This document shows positions 62,089-64,000 of a DNA stretch of 64,000 bases, one piece after another. A model generated the notes under the pieces. That model did not search any database. It was not told where the DNA came from and saw only the letters and a program-made list of their open reading frames with translations. This DNA comes from Nitrospirillum amazonense (GTDB lineage Bacteria; Pseudomonadota; Alphaproteobacteria; Azospirillales; Azospirillaceae): contig NZ_VITN01000009.1 in the NCBI RefSeq assembly GCF_007828045.1, forward strand, positions 62,001 to 126,000, given 5' to 3'. Made by a program: the position numbers and the translations under genes. Position 1 is the first letter of the stretch. Each line of letters starts with the position of its first letter.

Positions 62089-62107
62089 GGAGGAGGTTGC
62101 CGACATC

Positions 62108-62581
62108 ATGAATACCCGCGTCTCGTTCCTGAACAGCCCCTTCCTGTTGGGTTTCGACCAGTTCGAACGCACGCTCGACCGGATTTCCAAGTCCGCCGCC
62201 GAGGGCTATCCCCCCTACAATATTGAGCAGGTCGGCGAAGACGGCTTGCGCATCTCCCTGGCCGTGGCCGGCTTCACCTTCGACGACCTGCAGGTGCAGA
62301 CGGAGGACAACCAGTTGATCATCCGCGGCCGCCAGCAGGACGACAAGTCGCGCATCTATCTGCACCGCGGCATCGCCGCCCGGCAGTTCCAGCGCAGCTT
62401 CGTCCTGGCCGACGGCATCGAGGTTCTAGGCGCCAGCCTGGACAACGGTCTGCTGCACATCGACCTGCGCCGGCCCATTCCGGAGCCCAAGGTGCGCACC
62501 ATCAAGATCAGCGGCGCCGGCGAGGGCACGCCCGAGCCCCAAACCATCGACGTTTCGCCCGATAAAAGCCCCGCCCCATAA
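62108..62581 (+). CDS. ibpA: Small heat-shock protein (Hsp20/IbpA family)
   Basis: 157 aa. The alpha-crystallin domain runs from about residue 40 (ISLAVAGFTFDDLQVQTEDNQLIIRGRQ) to IEVLGASLDNGLLHIDLRRPIPE with the conserved G-x-L/I-x-I-x-L motif. An N-terminal extension and a short C-terminal tail (the IxI motif is seen as IKI) are present. ATG 62108 follows GGAGGAGG. DUF1150 gene follows. Holds unfolded proteins under heat stress. Confidence 0.93.
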   Translation: MNTRVSFLNSPFLLGFDQFERTLDRISKSAAEGYPPYNIEQVGEDGLRISLAVAGFTFDDLQVQTEDNQLIIRGRQQDDKSRIYLHRGIAARQFQRSFVLADGIEVLGASLDNGLLHIDLRRPIPEPKVRTIKISGAGEGTPEPQTIDVSPDKSPAP

Positions 62582-62680
62582 AAACCCCGCTTCATCCCAG
62601 ATCGGGCCACCTTCCGCCTTCACCCTGGCAGGGCTTCCAAAAGCCTGTCTTTCCTCACGTTGCGAAAAGCGAGTGACATC

Positions 62681-62926
62681 ATGACCGACAGCTTCGACGC
62701 TGAATTCCAGACGCTGAGCCCCGACGCCCTGCGCCACCTGTCCACCCAGGATTTCGCCGCCTTCGGCGTGAACGTCCTGGCCTATGTGAAGCCGGTGGTG
62801 ACCCAGGGCATCCTGGGCTATGCCATCCACGCCGCCGACGGCACGCCGCTGGCCGTGGCCGCTTCTCCCGAAGTGGCGCTGGCCTCCGTCCGCCAGCACG
62901 ACATGGAACCCCAGCGGGTGCATTAA
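62681..62926 (+). CDS. DUF1150-family protein
   Basis: 81 aa. Typical small alphaproteobacterial protein found next to Hsp20: LRHLSTQDFAAFGVNVLAYVKPVVTQGILGYAIHAADGTPLAVAAS. It starts 99 bp after the Hsp20 stop in the same direction and likely shares its heat-shock control. Function unknown. ATG 62681 is assumed. Confidence 0.85.
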   Translation: MTDSFDAEFQTLSPDALRHLSTQDFAAFGVNVLAYVKPVVTQGILGYAIHAADGTPLAVAASPEVALASVRQHDMEPQRVH

Positions 62927-62937
62927 GCTTATTGTAT

Positions 62938-63036
62938 CCTCGAAACGCCGGACGGGCGCATCCGCGCCCTCGGCTGTCCTCGATTTCCAGTCCGCTTCGC
63001 TCCCCCGGAAATCTCCGGCGGCACCGTCGCGGCCAA
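62938..63036 (+). repeat. Three-hairpin 3'-UTR element, copy 8 (complete, hairpin 3 imperfect)
   Basis: CCTCGAAACGCCGGACG lead, hairpin 1 GGGCGC-ATCC-GCGCCC, hairpin 2 GATTTCC / GGAAATC around AGTCCGCTTCGCTCCCCC, then an imperfect hairpin 3 (GGCACC-GTC-GCGGCC). Same strand as the DUF1150 gene, 12 nt after its stop. Confidence 0.82.
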
Positions 63037-63064
63037 GAGAAAAGGCAGCGGGGCGTAGCGGCTA

Positions 63065-63295
63065 CTAACCCATGAAGTCCAAGAGCGCGCGCAGGACATC
63101 CTGCGGGCGCTCTTCCGGCAGGAAGTGGCCGCAGTCCAGGGCCTCACCCTGGAGGTCGCGGCAGACCTCGCCCCACACGGCCAGCGGGTCGTAGGCACGG
63201 CCCACCAGGCCTCTCTCTCCCCATAACATCAGGGTCGGGCATTGGATGCGCCGACCCAGCCGCCGATCCTCGGCCTCGTGCGCCAGGTCGATGCC
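63065..63295 (-). pseudogene. C-terminal remnant of an alpha/beta-hydrolase (haloacetate-dehalogenase-like)
   Basis: About 76 codons: GIDLAHEAEDRRLGRRIQCPTLMLWGERGLVGRAYDPLAVWGEVCRDLQGEALDCGHFLPEERPQDVLRALLDF. The core CPTLMLWGERG and CGHFLPEE match the end of fluoroacetate-dehalogenase-like enzymes. There is no nucleophile motif, start or upstream half; the frame breaks at about 63295, where a three-hairpin element begins. A decayed gene truncated at that point. Confidence 0.72.
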
Positions 63296-63356
63296 TTTTC
63301 GGGGAGGATCAGCGGACTGAAAAGGGAGGATCGAGGCGCGGATGCGCCTTCGCCAA
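63294..63356 (-). repeat. Three-hairpin element, copy 9 (hairpins 1 and 2), fused to a hydrolase remnant
   Basis: Read on the minus strand: GGCGC-ATCC-GCGCC (hairpin 1), TCGATCCTCC spacer, CTTTTC / GAAAAG around AGTCCGCTGATCCTCCCC (hairpin 2), then directly the hydrolase remnant, with no hairpin 3. It lies downstream of groL and its terminator on the same strand. Confidence 0.75.
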
Positions 63357-63395
63357 GGAAAAGGGCCGGCCCCCTTTCGGAAGCCGGCCCCCTCT
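63355..63395 (-). terminator. Intrinsic terminator of groL
   Basis: On the minus strand GGGCCGGC and GCCGGCCC form a GC stem followed by TTTTCC, about 25-60 nt after the groL stop. Confidence 0.82.
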
Positions 63396-63419
63396 TTTCC
63401 GATTCGTCTTGGAGACGAA

Positions 63420-64000
63420 TTAGAAGTCCATGTCACCCATGCCCGGGGCGCCGGCCGGAGCGGCCTTCTTCTCGGGCTTCTCGGCGACCATCGCCTCGGT
63501 GGTGATCAGCAGGCCGGCCACCGAAGCGGCGTCCTGCAGGGCGGTGCGGACCACCTTCGTCGGGTCGATGACGCCGAAGGCGAACATGTCACCGAACTCA
63601 CCGGTCTGGGCGTTGTAGCCGAAATCGGCGCTGGCTTGGTCCAGCAGCTTGCCGACGACGATGGAACCGTCGGTGCCGGCGTTGAAGGCGATCTGACGGA
63701 CCGGCGACTGCAGGGCCTTGCGGATGATGTCCACGCCCACGCGCTGGTCGTCGTTGGCCGGCTTCAGGCCGTCCAGGGCCTTGGTCGCGTACAGCAGGGC
63801 GGTGCCGCCGCCGGCCACCACGCCCTCTTCCACCGCGGCGCGGGTGGCGTGCATGGCGTCGTCAACGCGGTCCTTGCGCTCCTTCACCTCGACCTCGGTG
63901 GCGCCGCCGACGCGGATGACGGCAACGCCGCCCGCCAGCTTCGCCAGACGCTCCTGCAGCTTCTCACGGTCGTAGTCCGAGGTGGTCTCCTCGATCTGCG
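63420..64000 (-). CDS. groL: Chaperonin GroEL, C-terminal part (cut by the window edge)
   Basis: About 193 codons. [31 protein letters not shown] is the highly conserved GroEL segment before the equatorial domain closes, and the C-terminal [10 protein letters not shown] takes the place of the usual GGM-rich tail. The equatorial sequences [15 protein letters not shown] and [45 protein letters not shown] are intact. The upstream part and groES lie beyond the right edge. Confidence 0.97.
   Translation of the reverse strand, partial: QIEETTSDYDREKLQERLAKLAGGVAVIRVGGATEVEVKERKDRVDDAMHATRAAVEEGVVAGGGTALLYATKALDGLKPANDDQRVGVDIIRKALQSPVRQIAFNAGTDGSIVVGKLLDQASADFGYNAQTGEFGDMFAFGVIDPTKVVRTALQDAASVAGLLITTEAMVAEKPEKKAAPAGAPGMGDMDF

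Larger units (their letters stand above)
61396..62107. other. Divergent intergenic region with AT-rich island, DnaA-box-like site and a heat-shock promoter
   Basis: About 700 bp. Bases 61650-61740 are strongly AT-rich (CATTAATATCGTTTAATTCC), unlike the rest of the window. TTATCCACA at 61788-61796 matches the DnaA-box consensus but stands alone. The palindrome TGATCGTGATCA lies at about 61858-61870. The right end carries the RpoH-type promoter and the 15-bp repeat of the Hsp20 gene. No protein-coding frame is convincing. Confidence 0.5.

Overview
This 64 kb, GC-rich window comes from an alphaproteobacterial chromosome, most likely Rhodospirillales/Azospirillaceae (for example a Nitrospirillum- or Azospirillum-like genus). 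The placement is an inference from marker families and gene order: a Tim44-type protein beside MltA and Smr, the ATP synthase zeta inhibitor (DUF1476), the acidic zinc-ribbon protein TIGR02300 divergent from an aroA-cmk-rpsA-ihfB block, and an Hsp20-DUF1150 pair. I see no prophage, intact insertion sequence, CRISPR array or plasmid gene. Most of the content is housekeeping.

Layout. 0-10.5 kb: start of thiO with a TPP riboswitch, a lone motA, a DJ-1/PfpI protein lacking its cysteine, heme A synthase, oligopeptidase B, a HAD phosphatase, a sorbosone-dehydrogenase-like protein, YccF and a patatin. 10.6-17.7 kb: a BrnT toxin with an HTH antitoxin, tRNA-Leu, CinA-like protein, methionine aminopeptidase, a degenerate Hpt protein, RadC, and DipZ divergent from an OhrR-type regulator. 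17.7-31.9 kb: a tetA/tetR pair with two tet operators, purC/purS, NRDE protein, zeta subunit, purB, a Fur operon, HTH-Smr-MltA-Tim44, FxsA, MutS and a tyrosine phosphatase. 32-38.6 kb: an ABC exporter-like pair with a DUF3299 protein, MAPEG, a zincin, a DTW enzyme, a subclass B3 metallo-beta-lactamase, LapA and IhfB. 39-44.3 kb: rpsA, cmk, an AroA-like protein without an active site, TIGR02300, and two identical tRNA-Ala(GGC) genes. 44.3-57.6 kb: M14 peptidase, YnfA, MsrA, DMT exporter, Hsp33, argD-argF, bactofilin, an HTH protein, nucleoside hydrolase, HAD-IB phosphatase, SAM hydrolase and a Bax-inhibitor-1 protein. 57.8-64 kb: tRNA-Gly, GNAT with a structured leader, ApaG, FolE, a secreted LptE-like protein, Hsp20-DUF1150, a hydrolase remnant and the 3' part of groL.

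The most unusual signal is non-coding. A dispersed element of about 60-120 nt occurs nine times, just downstream of genes. It is built of up to three hairpins whose stems differ from copy to copy but keep base pairing, while the loops are conserved (RTCC, AGTCCGCT and RGTC). Each copy reads in the same direction as the gene it follows. I know no named family that matches it. The second strong signal is the AroA-like protein: it sits in the canonical aroA slot and keeps the fold-defining sequence, but lacks essentially every substrate-binding and catalytic residue of EPSP synthase.
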